From: Clostridia bacterium
Lineage (GTDB): Bacteria; Bacillota; Clostridia; Lutisporales; Lutisporaceae
NCBI GenBank assembly: GCA_035628995.1
Contig: DASPIR010000009.1
Location: 1 to 64,000, forward strand
Reading direction: 5' to 3'
Length of the DNA stretch: 64,000 bases
Part shown: positions 7,468 through 15,641 of the stretch, in pieces
How the letters are laid out: every line of letters begins with the position of its first letter
How positions within the stretch are numbered: position 1 is the stretch's first letter
Notes under the pieces: generated by a model
Seen by the model: the letters and a program-made list of their open reading frames with translations, nothing else
Database searches by the model: none
Told to the model about the DNA's origin: nothing
Program-made: the position numbers and the translations under genes

Positions 7468-8199
7468 TTACCTTGTTGATAGTAGACCCTTAATAATGTC
7501 CCTAGAATTAATTATATCCTCATCACTTTGTATTACTTCTAATACTATCTTTCCAGAGAATTCATGCAGAATCTCATTGAAAACACGACCATAATCTATT
7601 TCACCTTGACCAACTGGTAAGTGCTCATGTATAACATCGAAGTGTTTATCTGCAACGTGCAATACCTTTGGTTTCTTAATCGTGACAATATCTTTGAGAT
7701 GTTTATAGCTTTCCATATGAGCTACATCAAGAATAAACTCAAGCCCCGGATTCTTTTCAAACATGATACTAATCTCTTGGGGCGTATTGAAAATTGGGTC
7801 TATCTTACTATTATTCTCAAGGTATAGCGTAATGCCCTTATCACCGAGCATGTTCAAAGCAAATGATACTTGGTTAGCTAGCTTATGTATGGTCATTTCA
7901 GTAATCACTTCGCTTTCACATATTGGATGGATTATTACTTCCTTCTGATTAAGATAGCCAAGTAAGTCCATGACCTTTGGGACATGCTCTTGAAATTCAT
8001 TAATGTCAAGTACAGCGTGAATTATCGTTGGAAAGCCATGGTATTTGATGACTTTCTCTTTCGGGGATGTATCTTTACTTAACGCTATCCCATTACGATC
8101 ATACCAAACTTGCATGAAATCAAATCCATGGCGTATTGCGAAAGCAACTTCATCTTCATACTTATTAAAATATCTCGCTAAACATCCTATCTGCACCAT
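7468..8199 (-). CDS. Sugar phosphate isomerase/epimerase-like TIM barrel (cassette gene)
   Basis: The 243-residue protein belongs to the xylose isomerase-like / AP endonuclease 2 TIM-barrel superfamily, in which a divalent metal sits at the barrel mouth. Candidate ligands occur at the usual strand ends: IIHAVLD (about 60), VIIHP (about 90), LYLENNS (about 127), LDVAHMES (about 158), HVADKHFD (about 182), PVGQGEIDYG (about 197) and VLEVIQSD (about 220). The PVG-x-GEID motif is typical of the family. The ATG follows AAGGAG. The substrate is unknown. The stop lies only 17 nt from the R box. Confidence 0.82.
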   Translation of the reverse strand: MVQIGCLARYFNKYEDEVAFAIRHGFDFMQVWYDRNGIALSKDTSPKEKVIKYHGFPTIIHAVLDINEFQEHVPKVMDLLGYLNQKEVIIHPICESEVITEMTIHKLANQVSFALNMLGDKGITLYLENNSKIDPIFNTPQEISIMFEKNPGLEFILDVAHMESYKHLKDIVTIKKPKVLHVADKHFDVIHEHLPVGQGEIDYGRVFNEILHEFSGKIVLEVIQSDEDIINSRDIIKGLLSTR

Positions 8200-8254
8200 T
8201 TTTCATTCTCCTTGCTCGTACCCTGGTACTTTAATTAGAAGTGGGTATGTCATA

Positions 8255-8404
8255 TAACGGTTTCGCACTCACGACACCACTGAACCGGACCACGGAGTCC
8301 TTCCCCATGGCGGTGCTTGTCACCCGGTGAAGGGGTGTGGCAGCGCCCAAAGCACGCCTGCATCTTGCTTCCGCCTGCTGTGCCGCAGCGTGAGCGTATT
8401 GTTA
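8255..8404. repeat. attC-like element 10, arm 2 deleted
   Basis: A 150-bp element with TAAC and GTTA cores, the standard L box and arm 1, but arm 2 is missing. The sequence passes from GGGTGTGGCAGCGCCC directly into arm 3. It belongs to the DinB-like cassette, whose ends match as GGCATGAGCCATCAGCTAAC and GGCATGAGCTGTCAGCTAAC. Confidence 0.8.
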
Positions 8405-8456
8405 GCTGATGGCTCATGCCCCACAGAGACTCACCCTATTAATCAAAGTAGACTCT

Positions 8457-9146
8457 CTATTTATGCTTTATATTAGCTTTGCTCTTGGCACTTAAAGATT
8501 CATTTATATGTACGGTATGGTGGCGTGTAGCTGGCATTAACAAAATTCCAGCTACATTCTTCTTGCCCCAAAAATCTACAAGCCAACTTGCTGCTTCATG
8601 TCTTGAAACTGCGCCGATATCAAAAATCTTATTAAGTGTTATATCATCAAACTTTCTCTTAAGATCAGTTGGCTTTAATCCTTGAATAATCTCTCTGGTT
8701 CTTCTACCTACAGTTATTCTATAATTGTGTAATTCTTGCATGTTGATATTTTTACTAAACTCCAATATTTCACCGACATTCATAGCATTTCCGGTATCAT
8801 ATATACTTGACTTTATTCTTACAAGCCAATTATCTGAATCAATAACCTGATTACTACCAGCAACTATTATATTCATTGTAATATCTTCTATTCGAGTTGA
8901 ATGCCACATCCCGTATGCGACAGTGCGTCCTTTCACCCCAACTGCGGTTCTAAATGTTGTATCGTCTAGGTCTTTCCATAATTCATCTTCAAATGTCTCG
9001 ACATTTGTTCCGCTCATTTCTGATGAATGCACCATGGAATGCTGTTCTAAGCATATTTTCATAGCTTCATAAAACTTATCAGGCTTTAACAATATCTCTC
9101 TTAAATGAGTCTGCTGTGCATTCCATAAAGACCTTCTACTATCCAT
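8457..9146 (-). CDS. DinB-like four-helix protein (cassette gene)
   Basis: The protein has 229 residues and resembles the DinB/YfiT superfamily, a metal-binding four-helix bundle used by bacillithiol- or mycothiol-type transferases and by damage-induced proteins. Supporting signs are HSMVHSSEMSG (residue about 36), YGMWHSTRIEDI (about 78, a conserved histidine followed by R-I-E-D) and MPATRHHTVHIN (about 200), which could supply the usual three histidines. The ATG follows GGGGAGG. No function can be assigned beyond the fold. Confidence 0.65.
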   Translation of the reverse strand: MDSRRSLWNAQQTHLREILLKPDKFYEAMKICLEQHSMVHSSEMSGTNVETFEDELWKDLDDTTFRTAVGVKGRTVAYGMWHSTRIEDITMNIIVAGSNQVIDSDNWLVRIKSSIYDTGNAMNVGEILEFSKNINMQELHNYRITVGRRTREIIQGLKPTDLKRKFDDITLNKIFDIGAVSRHEAASWLVDFWGKKNVAGILLMPATRHHTVHINESLSAKSKANIKHK

Positions 9147-9210
9147 CTATATTCCTCCCCTTGGTTTTTTTATCTCACAATCTATAGCTTATTTGGCATG
9201 AGCTGTCAGC

Positions 9211-9391
9211 TAACGGTTTCGCACTCACGGCACCACTAAACCGGACCCGCAAAGCCCTCCTCCCTGGCGGAGCTTCGCTCCCGGTGAAGGGGTGTGGTTG
9301 CTGCCCTTCTCCAGAGAAAATGCTTCTGCAACCCAAGGCACGGCCTGTTGCTTGCTCTTTCCTATCGTGCCGTAGCGTGAGGGCATTGTTA
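9211..9391. repeat. attC-like element 11
   Basis: A 181-bp element with arms 1, 2 (GGTTGC/GCAACC) and 3 (GGCACG/CGTGCC). The L box GCACTCACG pairs with CGTGAGGGC. It belongs to the cassette with the gene at 9451-9909; the ends match as TCGACTACAGCTAAC and CCGATTACAGCTAAC. Confidence 0.8.
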
Positions 9392-9450
9392 GCTGTAGTC
9401 GAATGCCCCGTGAAGACATGCCTTAATAATGTTCTACCAATAGAAACTCT

Positions 9451-9909
9451 TTAGTACGTATTTCTAATTACCCACTCGTAACGACATTTCTTCTGTTCAT
9501 CTACTGAAAATGCATCAGACGTTTCAGGTATATCCACTATTTCTATTAACTTCGCTCCAATAATCTCACAGGTTCTTTTGGATGCATAATTATCGGGATT
9601 GCAAGTTATTACTAGCTTCTCCATTCCAAGGTCATTTGCAACTTTTTTGACTAAATTACATGCTTTTGATGCGAATTTATTACCTCTAAATGCTTCATTT
9701 ATGCCATATCCAATGTGTCCAATATACCTAACAATTTTTTCTGTATCTTTTAGTCTTAGATTAATATAGCCAATCTTCTCCCCTGTTTTATTCAGTAGTA
9801 TGCTAAATTTAAATACTGGAACAAACCCTTTAGTAGAATCTCCAGGATACTTTTCATAAAGTACAATATCAATTTCTCCATCACTTAAATCATCATATTC
9901 TACGTTCAT
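9451..9909 (-). CDS. GNAT family N-acetyltransferase (cassette gene)
   Basis: The protein has 152 residues from the ATG at 9909, which lies 8 nt behind GGAGG; an ATG further out at 9924 would put that site inside the gene and is rejected. The pattern GHIGYGINEAFRGNKFAS is motif A of predicted acetyltransferases with the R-G-x-x-x-A loop, followed by LVITCNPDNYASKRTCE, typical of the COG3981 type where an asparagine-rich strand precedes motif B. The substrate is unknown. It lies between the DinB-like and NUDIX cassettes. Confidence 0.85.
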   Translation of the reverse strand: MNVEYDDLSDGEIDIVLYEKYPGDSTKGFVPVFKFSILLNKTGEKIGYINLRLKDTEKIVRYIGHIGYGINEAFRGNKFASKACNLVKKVANDLGMEKLVITCNPDNYASKRTCEIIGAKLIEIVDIPETSDAFSVDEQKKCRYEWVIRNTY

Positions 9910-9992
9910 TGAAATAACCTCCAATTACTTAATTTATAGCACTTCTTAGAAGAATTGCTTCAAAATGAATATGCTATGCGTCCGATTACAGC

Positions 9993-10175
9993 TAACGGTC
10001 TCCCACTCACGACGTCCCTGAACCGGACCCCGAAGCTTGTCCCTCTGGTGGAGCTCCGCTCCCGGTGAAGGAGTGTGGTTGCCCTGCCCCCGCTCCAAAT
10101 CAAATGCATCCGGCAACCCAAGGCACACATTCTCCCTGCTCCAACCCACCGTGCCGCAGCGTGAGGGCATTGTTA
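9993..10175. repeat. attC-like element 12
   Basis: A 183-bp element with arm 1 closed by ACGTCCCT and AACCGG, and arm 2 GGTTGCC/GGCAACC. Its left 75 bp are almost identical to element 14, while their right halves differ. It belongs to the NUDIX cassette; ends match as GCGTGTAGCATCCGATAAC and GCGTGTAGTGTCGCTAAC. Confidence 0.8.
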
Positions 10176-10203
10176 TCGGATGCTACACGCCCCTCGGAGC
10201 CGA

Positions 10204-10223
10204 AGCTGACATGGAGGTCAGCT
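10204..10223. repeat. CATGGAGG-loop hairpin
   Basis: A perfect 6-bp stem AGCTGA/TCAGCT encloses the loop CATGGAGG, 28 nt from the R box of the NUDIX cassette. Its partner is at 10800-10815. Confidence 0.7.
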
Positions 10224-10250
10224 CCTTAATTATTCCGTACCATACATATC

Positions 10251-10718
10251 CTAAATATTCTTTATGCTTGCATACCTTTCCACTAGACTCTGTATCACTG
10301 GTTTTACTGGAGGGCTTATCTCTCTAGGAAGATCATCAATACTGAAAAACTTAAAACCGTTGCTCTCATCATTTGAGTTTGCTTCTCCATAGTATTTGCT
10401 TGTCATAAATACAATGTCAATGTTATATACTTCATCACCATTTGGATACTTATAATACAATTCCTCTCCTGAGAATATATCAAACAAATCTAATGCTTCT
10501 ACTTTTAATCCAGTCTCTTCATATACTTCTCTTCGTGCGGCATCTTCTACCTTTTCACCAGGTTCAATTGACCCACCTGGGAAACACCAGCAGTCATTAT
10601 CTGTCCTATGAAGCATTAACACCTTTCCTTCAACTCCAAAGATGATTACACTTGCTCCACATTGGAGTAAAGGTCTATGTCCAACTATTTCTCTCAAGCT
10701 CTTTATGTATCCAGTCAT
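10251..10718 (-). CDS. NUDIX hydrolase (cassette gene)
   Basis: The 155-residue protein is a NUDIX hydrolase, which cleaves nucleoside diphosphates linked to another group. The complete NUDIX box G-x5-E-x7-R-E-U-x-E-E-x-G-U is present in GGSIEPGEKVEDAARREVY followed by EETGL (residues about 48-71), with the magnesium-binding glutamates intact. The strand VIIFGVEGKVLML before it and the acidic C-terminal part fit the MutT-like fold. The ATG follows GGAAGG. Substrate unknown: NUDIX proteins in integrons are common and varied. Confidence 0.92.
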   Translation of the reverse strand: MTGYIKSLREIVGHRPLLQCGASVIIFGVEGKVLMLHRTDNDCWCFPGGSIEPGEKVEDAARREVYEETGLKVEALDLFDIFSGEELYYKYPNGDEVYNIDIVFMTSKYYGEANSNDESNGFKFFSIDDLPREISPPVKPVIQSLVERYASIKNI

Positions 10719-10799
10719 TTGTTATCCTTCCATTCTGTTCAACATATTTAAGTAGATATCACAGTTGTATAATACCTTATAGAAAGATTTCAACAAATT

Positions 10800-10815
10800 C
10801 GGGCATGGACGCCCG
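10800..10815. repeat. CATGGACG-loop hairpin
   Basis: A perfect 4-bp stem CGGG/CCCG encloses the loop CATGGACG, about 20 nt from the R box at the right end of the NUDIX cassette. Confidence 0.68.
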
Positions 10816-10834
10816 GTTCTGCGTGTAGTGTCGC

Positions 10835-11019
10835 TAACGTCTCCGCACTCACGACACCACTGAACCGGACCCTCAAAGCCTCTCTCCATGGCGGAGCTTT
10901 GCTCCCGGTGAAGGGGTGTGGTTGCCCTGCCCCCGCTCCAAATCAAATGCATCCGGCAACCCAAGGCACGATTACTTCTTCCTCTTACCCTCCCGTGCCG
11001 CAGCGTGAGGGCATTGTTA
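10835..11019. repeat. attC-like element 13
   Basis: A 185-bp element, the longest, with arm 2 GGTTGCC/GGCAACC and arm 3 GGCACG/CGTGCC. It belongs to the lipoprotein cassette at 11182-11649; ends match as GCATTATCCATCAGCTAAC and GCATTATCTGTCAGCTAAC. Confidence 0.82.
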
Positions 11020-11181
11020 GCTGATGGATAATGCCCTGCAACGCTTAGCTCAATCATCTTTATATACCGCTTCCGGTACCCGGGACCTGACATGAGTCGC
11101 TTGTGTAAATATTGTCTCTCTTGGGTTAAAATCTCTACCAAACTCCGCATAGGAGTTTGAACCTTATAGGAAAATAGCATA
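11020..11181. repeat. Cassette 3' region shared with another cassette
   Basis: This non-coding stretch is clearly related to 17812-17970: both contain TTCCGGTA, CCTGACATG, GTAAATATTGTCTCTC and CATAGGAGTTTG in the same order. The genes of the two cassettes are unrelated. The gene-start ends of both cassettes are also the same (11729-11761 and 18682-18714). Confidence 0.75.
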
Positions 11182-11649
11182 TTACCTTAACAATTTATAT
11201 ATATACATAATAATCTCTGTACCGTTTGCTGTATTATCTACATACGAACCAATCCACACATTATCTGAAGAAACATACAATCTCCAATTAGTTTTGTTTC
11301 CATCTTTTTTATATATGGTATATTGGTACTTAACATCATCACTAATTGAAGTATAAACATCAGATAATGTAGATAAATCGTTTTTGATTTCTTCTTTCAC
11401 ATAATTAGGAGAACTGATTTCAACAGTATTATCTGAAGTTTCAATTTTGAATAAATCTGCTTCAATGGTATACTTAGTCCCTGCCATTCGTTCACTCATA
11501 TAGTTAATAGTGGAAGATGATAAAAGTGATAAATAGCTTACTTCCTCAAATGTGTATGTGCCATAGAAATCCCGTTTATCACTATTTCTGCTACAAGATA
11601 AACAAAATAATAAAATTAATCCAGCTATAATTATAAATACTCTTCTCAT
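11182..11649 (-). CDS. Predicted lipoprotein of unknown function (cassette gene)
   Basis: The 155-residue protein has a lipoprotein-type signal: MRRVF, a hydrophobic stretch (IIIAGLILLFCL) and a possible lipobox cysteine in LSCS (residue about 19). The mature part is beta-rich with polar residues (FYGTYTFEEVSYL, TKYTIEADLFKIE, YQYTIYKKDG, NWRLYVSSDNVWIGSY), as in small lipocalin-like or stress-related surface proteins. I do not recognise the family. The ATG follows AAGGTGG. It should sit on the outer face of the cell membrane. Confidence 0.6.
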   Translation of the reverse strand: MRRVFIIIAGLILLFCLSCSRNSDKRDFYGTYTFEEVSYLSLLSSSTINYMSERMAGTKYTIEADLFKIETSDNTVEISSPNYVKEEIKNDLSTLSDVYTSISDDVKYQYTIYKKDGNKTNWRLYVSSDNVWIGSYVDNTANGTEIIMYIYKLLR

Positions 11650-11757
11650 AATTCAACCACCTTACAAGAGATAAAAAATTCTTGTTTTTCATTATTCTGC
11701 TGTTGTACAATTTAAGAATATACTTCTTACATAAATCAATCTGCATTATCTGTCAGC

Positions 11758-11914
11758 TAACGGCCGCGCACTCACGACGTCCCTGAACCGGACCCCGAAG
11801 CTTGTCCCTCTGGTGGAGCTCCGCTCCCGGTGAAGGGATGTATATCAAAGATTTATCCGAAAGCTACTCTTTAACTTACCACACATTATAGGCTTAACCC
11901 ACGTGAGTGCCGTA
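11758..11914. repeat. attC-like element 14, chimeric with degenerate right core
   Basis: The left half is nearly identical to element 12 (through GAAGCTTGTCCCTCTGGTGG), but the right half is of the element 19 type (AAGATTTAT, TTTAACTT, TAGGCTTA, ACGTGAGTGCCG). The L box GCACTCACG/CGTGAGTGC is intact. The right core is degenerate (GTATTCTGTGAAG where GTTAGCTGTGAAG is expected). It belongs to the lipoprotein cassette at 11989-12888, whose ends match as CCTGCCACTTCACAG and CCTGCCATTTTACAG. Confidence 0.72.
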
Positions 11915-11944
11915 TTCTGTGAAGTGGCAGGTCCCACAGCGCTT

Positions 11945-11964
11945 AGCAGCCATGGACGGCTGCT
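11945..11964. repeat. CATGGACG-loop hairpin
   Basis: A perfect 6-bp stem AGCAGC/GCTGCT encloses the loop CATGGACG. The partner at the other end of this cassette is at 12979-12994. Confidence 0.7.
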
Positions 11965-11988
11965 CCCCCAGCAGATAACTTGCTATTT

Positions 11989-12888
11989 TTACTGTTCTTT
12001 TTCTCTAAATGATACTGAAAAATACGGTAATTGATTTGGTAAAACATTCTTTTTAACCGTATACTCTTTAGTTATGTCTTTAATACCAACTGTAAGATAA
12101 GTTTTGTTATCTTTCTGGCTTATTTCTAGCGATGAAATAAATTGATTCCCTTCTACATTTATCTTTTTCCGGTTCTTAAATTTACTCCCTATTTGATCTG
12201 TAGTAAGTTCAAAAATCATTTGATTCTTTTCCTTGTCATAGGTTGTTGTAGTCGGAGGTATATCTGTAGCAGCAGTATAAAATTCCATATCATTACTATT
12301 TCTAGGTTCAAACAATGCCTCAAAACCATTGAGGGTTACAATGATATCTGATAGAACAGCATGTTCTTTACTCCCTGATTTTACTGAATAAGATAAATCA
12401 AAATATTTTTCTTCACTAAATGAGGCAAAATCATCATCTGCCTTCAATTCATTTTTTGTTCTTATATTGTTAATGAGATGTGGAAAATTACCGTAAATGC
12501 TCTCGCTATTCTTACCACTTGATAAAAAAATGAAGTAATTTTCATTTACCACTTTCTCTAAAGTCACATATTCAAACCCTGATTGTATTGTATCCATATC
12601 GCCTGTTTCTAAATTGTAAACATCAAATCTATCAGCAAAAGTTTCCTTTTGTGATTGAACAAGTACCCATTCTTTACCGATATTTTGGATGCTCTTTATC
12701 TTAACATCTGAATCTGTATACTTCCCTTTAACCTCGTCCAAAGTTAGTTTCGGAACACTTTCATTAGTACTTGTTTGCTCGGTATTGACCTTATTATCTG
12801 ACTTGCTTGATTCTGGTGTACAACCAATTAAAAAAGTATTAATTGATAGTAACAGTAGAACCATAAGAGCTGAAATTACTTTTCTCAT
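11989..12888 (-). CDS. Predicted lipoprotein of unknown function (cassette gene)
   Basis: The 299-residue protein has a lipoprotein signal (MRKVISALMVLLLLS) with a good lipobox LIGC at residues about 20-23, then a low-complexity linker rich in S, T, N and E. The mature domain has no motif I recognise. The ATG at 12888 is preceded by a run of nine G residues (12896-12904 on the complement) that also serves as the ribosome binding site. At 900 bp it is the longest gene in the array. Confidence 0.65.
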   Translation of the reverse strand: MRKVISALMVLLLLSINTFLIGCTPESSKSDNKVNTEQTSTNESVPKLTLDEVKGKYTDSDVKIKSIQNIGKEWVLVQSQKETFADRFDVYNLETGDMDTIQSGFEYVTLEKVVNENYFIFLSSGKNSESIYGNFPHLINNIRTKNELKADDDFASFSEEKYFDLSYSVKSGSKEHAVLSDIIVTLNGFEALFEPRNSNDMEFYTAATDIPPTTTTYDKEKNQMIFELTTDQIGSKFKNRKKINVEGNQFISSLEISQKDNKTYLTVGIKDITKEYTVKKNVLPNQLPYFSVSFREKEQ

Positions 12889-12895
12889 TTAAAAT

Positions 12896-12904
12896 CCCCC
12901 CCCC
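12896..12904 (-). promoter_or_regulatory. Run of nine G as ribosome binding site
   Basis: On the coding strand nine G residues stand 7 nt upstream of the ATG of the lipoprotein gene (11989-12888). Such tracts can gain or lose bases during replication. A change here would alter the spacing to the start codon and so the translation rate. Confidence 0.45.
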
Positions 12905-12978
12905 AATTCATTATGCAGTTTAATATATATTCACTAACTGCTAATATGATAATTACTATTTAAAGTAATTTATCGAAA

Positions 12979-12994
12979 GGCGCATGGAGGCGCC
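12979..12994. repeat. CATGGAGG-loop hairpin
   Basis: A stem GGCG/CGCC encloses the loop CATGGAGG at the right end of the large lipoprotein cassette, about 25 nt from the R box. Confidence 0.68.
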
Positions 12995-13018
12995 GTACTT
13001 TTCCTGCCATTTTACAGC

Positions 13019-13202
13019 TAACGGTTTCGCACTCACGACACCACTGAACCGGACACACAGAGCCAATCCCACTAGCGGAGCTTCGCTCCCGGTAAAGAGG
13101 TGTGGTTGCCCTGACCCTACTTCGTAGCAAATGCATCCGGCAACCCAAGGCACGCACACTTCTTGCCTCCGCCCTACGTGCCGCAGCTTGAGTGCTTTGT
13201 TA
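13019..13202. repeat. attC-like element 15
   Basis: A 184-bp element with arm 2 GGTTGCC/GGCAACC. It is assigned to the two-gene cassette at 13227-13851; ends match as AATAACGTCGCCTAAC and AATAATGTCGTCTAAC. Confidence 0.82.
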
Positions 13203-13226
13203 GGCGACGTTATTGACCCTAGCAAT

Positions 13227-13451
13227 TTATTTTTTCTTCTTCTTTTTGATACACATACTGTAAAATTCAAAATATGACTTCATAGTTTCATAACACTTTT
13301 CACATAAAATATGAATGTCATCCGTACCAGCATCATTCAACGCTTTTTTAATTTCTTCGGTTCTCGGATGCAAAATAAATTCATATTCAACTTTTTCAGC
13401 AACTACATCTTTTATTTCTTCACCGTTCTCATCATATGCTATCAAAGTCAT
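13227..13451 (-). CDS. Small protein with CxxC, second gene of a two-gene cassette
   Basis: The protein has 74 residues with a CEKC motif (residues about 50-53) and a lysine-rich tail (seven lysines in the last eight residues). Its start overlaps the end of the upstream gene (13432-13851) by 20 nt, which points to translational coupling and a joint function. I do not recognise a family. A small overlapping partner would fit a toxin-antitoxin or inhibitor pair, but neither protein has a known toxin motif. Confidence 0.55.
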   Translation of the reverse strand: MTLIAYDENGEEIKDVVAEKVEYEFILHPRTEEIKKALNDAGTDDIHILCEKCYETMKSYFEFYSMCIKKKKKK

Positions 13452-13851
13452 TTTTTTGAGGAATATGTTCTGAAAACGGATCGCCTAATCCCCAAATAAC
13501 TTGTGGAATAATATACCCATTATATTCATTTCCCTCTTCATCATCTAGTACTTCAGCAATATAATACTGACTTTCACGAACGTTAATTACCACTGGGAAC
13601 TCATGGTAGTCAGAACGTCTTAGCTTTTTAAATAGTTTAGTGGTATTATCCCACTTATCAAATTTGACAGCTTCCCAATCCTCACCTGTATGAGATTTAT
13701 ATTCTTTTCTCATAGTTTCAGTCAACTGTTGCGCTAAAGTCAAAAAACGCGCAAATGCTCTTCTAACTGAAACTGGTGAGTTTCTATTATTTTGTAATTC
13801 TTTCAGGGAATCGGTTAAATCCCCAAAGGTCATCTGAGAATCACTAATCAT
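13432..13851 (-). CDS. Hypothetical protein, first gene of a two-gene cassette
   Basis: The 139-residue protein has a helical N-terminal half (LTDSLKELQNNRN, VRRAFARFLTLAQQLTETM) and a beta-rich C-terminal half (EFPVVINVRESQYYIAEVL, NEYNGYIIPQVIWG). No family is recognised. The ATG at 13851 lies behind AAGGGAG with a rather long spacer. It is coupled to the next gene by a 20-nt overlap and both lie between elements 15 and 16, so they move as one unit. Confidence 0.55.
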   Translation of the reverse strand: MISDSQMTFGDLTDSLKELQNNRNSPVSVRRAFARFLTLAQQLTETMRKEYKSHTGEDWEAVKFDKWDNTTKLFKKLRRSDYHEFPVVINVRESQYYIAEVLDDEEGNEYNGYIIPQVIWGLGDPFSEHIPQKNDFDSI

Positions 13852-13887
13852 AAATCTATAACTCCCTTGTAAGTAAATAATGTCGTC

Positions 13888-14049
13888 TAACGTCCAGTAT
13901 CTCCAACGTTACTGAACCGGACCCATAAGGAATACCTCTTGGCGGTGCTTGCACCCGGTGAAGCAATGTGGCGCGCCCACTTCATGCCTTCTCTCCAGAG
14001 TCCTGCTACATGCTCCATCCCCACGCGCCCTCGTGGAGATATAATGTTA
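13888..14049. repeat. attC-like element 16 with a different L box
   Basis: A 162-bp element. The L box is TATCTCCA (13898-13905) with its perfect complement TGGAGATA (14034-14041). Arm 1 is ACGTTACT/AGCAATGT around AACCGG/CCGGT, and arm 2 is GGCGCGC/ACGCGCC. It belongs to the nitroreductase cassette; ends match as GCAGAGTCCGATGTCTAAC and GCAGAGTCTGTTGTCTAAC. Confidence 0.82.
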
Positions 14050-14160
14050 GACATCGGACTCTGCCCCGTGAAGCCAAGAGCAGCAAGGAGGCTACGGCCT
14101 TAAACCTCTTCTGATTCGTATTTTATAAATGTTATGACATAAAAAGACTAATGTTTAATT

Positions 14161-14685
14161 TTATAACCAACTTACAATATTTTTAGAAATATCTCTTCTT
14201 TTGGATTTTAAATCATTTTTATTTGAATAACCAACGGCTATAACAGCCATTAATTGTAGGTCATTTGAAACTCCTAGTAAATCTCGTACCTTATCTTCAT
14301 TTTTTAATATTTCTCCAATCCAACAGGTAGATAAACCTAGCTCATGTGCAGCAAGTAATATATTCTGTATTGCAGCCCCTATTGATTGTACATGTTTCAA
14401 GTAAATATTCTGTATTTTGGAATCTATTGCTTTGGTATCAAGAAACACTGAAATTAAGCAAGAGGAATTTTGTACCCAATTACGAAATACAGTAAGTGAC
14501 GATAATTCTTTTATTAAATTTTTATTATTCATTACTACGGAGAATCTCCATGGTTGCAAATTATTGCCGGATGGAGCCCAACTAGCAGCAGTTAATAATT
14601 GCTTTATATCATCCTTGCTTACTTCATTTGGAATATATGTTCGAACACTTCTACGGCTTAGTATAGATGACATTACTGGTTTCAT
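14161..14685 (-). CDS. Nitroreductase family protein (cassette gene)
   Basis: The 174-residue protein is an FMN-dependent nitroreductase-family oxidoreductase using NAD(P)H. Visible are the FMN phosphate motif SRRSVRTY (residues 10-17), the APSGNNLQPWRF segment (about 37-48), QSIGAAIQNILLAAHELGLS (about 105) with the adjacent CWIG, and AVIAVGY near the end. Length is normal for the short branch of the family. The ATG follows AGGAG. The substrate is unknown. Confidence 0.9.
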   Translation of the reverse strand: MKPVMSSILSRRSVRTYIPNEVSKDDIKQLLTAASWAPSGNNLQPWRFSVVMNNKNLIKELSSLTVFRNWVQNSSCLISVFLDTKAIDSKIQNIYLKHVQSIGAAIQNILLAAHELGLSTCWIGEILKNEDKVRDLLGVSNDLQLMAVIAVGYSNKNDLKSKRRDISKNIVSWL

Positions 14686-14826
14686 ATTATCACTCCTATC
14701 ATTTTTTCCGATTTTTATAACTCATGTTACTACGCGATTTTCTACAAGTGTGTATAAGCAAACTCTACAAAGTCCTTCTTTTGCAAATCCGTGCAGGACG
14801 CCCGGCCAATTGCAGAGTCTGTTGTC

Positions 14827-15006
14827 TAACGTTTCGCACTCACGACACCTCTGAACCGGACCCCCAGAGACATTCCCCCTGGTGGAGCTACGCTCGCGGT
14901 GAAGGGGTGTGGTTGCTGCTCCCACTCCAGAGAAATGGCTTCTGCAACCCAAGGTACGCTTGCTCCTTGCCACTGCCCTACGTGCCGCAGCGTGAGGGCA
15001 TTGATA
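14827..15006. repeat. attC-like element 17 (mutated right core)
   Basis: A 180-bp element with standard L box and arms (arm 2 GGTTGC/GCAACC). The right core reads GATA (15003-15006) instead of GTTA. It belongs to the cassette with the gene at 15034-15576; ends match as GTTGCAACATCGTCTA and GTTGCAATGTCGTCTA. Confidence 0.78.
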
Positions 15007-15033
15007 GACGATGTTGCAACAATGACCCTAGAG

Positions 15034-15576
15034 CTAATTAACCTTATCTATTCGTTTTCTTATATTAGTTATTAATAGTACAATAGTAATCAGTACAAAT
15101 ATTGGCGTAATAATAATCATAAAATCTGTGAGCCACGATAGTTTGGTAGAGGTTAAGAAGTTTGGCAAGTATCTATCTGGTTGCCACTTATATACTTCAT
15201 AGATCGGAACTATCCCATCTCCGGTCGCAATATATTCACTCGTGACACTAACAGCCCGCCCATACACAATAAAGTCAGCTTCATAGTAGCTAGGGTACTC
15301 TAGCTCCTTCATTGGTGTATTTCCAACCAATTCTACTGCACTATTATTAATATTTGGATACAGTTCTTCAAAAGAGTGTTTAAGTGGGTCATTACCCTTT
15401 AAAATAACTGCTTCAGGTCCAGTAACTGCTTGATAAGAGATGAGAAGCCTTCTCTCGTTAAATTCTGTATTTAAGCTCCCAGGTAGTTTTACTGGTAGAG
15501 ATGAGATTATCGCAGTAATGATATATAATACCAGTAAAGCACGATATAACATCGATATATTCAGCTTTCTAATCAA
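15034..15576 (-). CDS. Membrane protein with two transmembrane helices, unknown function (cassette gene)
   Basis: The protein has 180 residues from the TTG at 15576, which follows AAGGAGG; an ATG at 15552 is possible, and longer readings would run into the attC-like element 18. It has a positively charged start, one N-terminal helix (ALLVLYIITAIISSL), an outside domain of about 110 residues with an FIVYGRAVSV strand, and a C-terminal helix (MIIITPIFVLITIVLLI) with a basic tail. This is the layout of a two-helix membrane protein with a middle extracytoplasmic domain. No family is recognised. Confidence 0.6.
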   Translation of the reverse strand: MIRKLNISMLYRALLVLYIITAIISSLPVKLPGSLNTEFNERRLLISYQAVTGPEAVILKGNDPLKHSFEELYPNINNSAVELVGNTPMKELEYPSYYEADFIVYGRAVSVTSEYIATGDGIVPIYEVYKWQPDRYLPNFLTSTKLSWLTDFMIIITPIFVLITIVLLITNIRKRIDKVN

Positions 15577-15641
15577 TCGTAAATAATCCCTCCTTAGAAA
15601 TACCCAGGCAAATGAAACCAGCAGAGTGTTGCAATGTCGTC

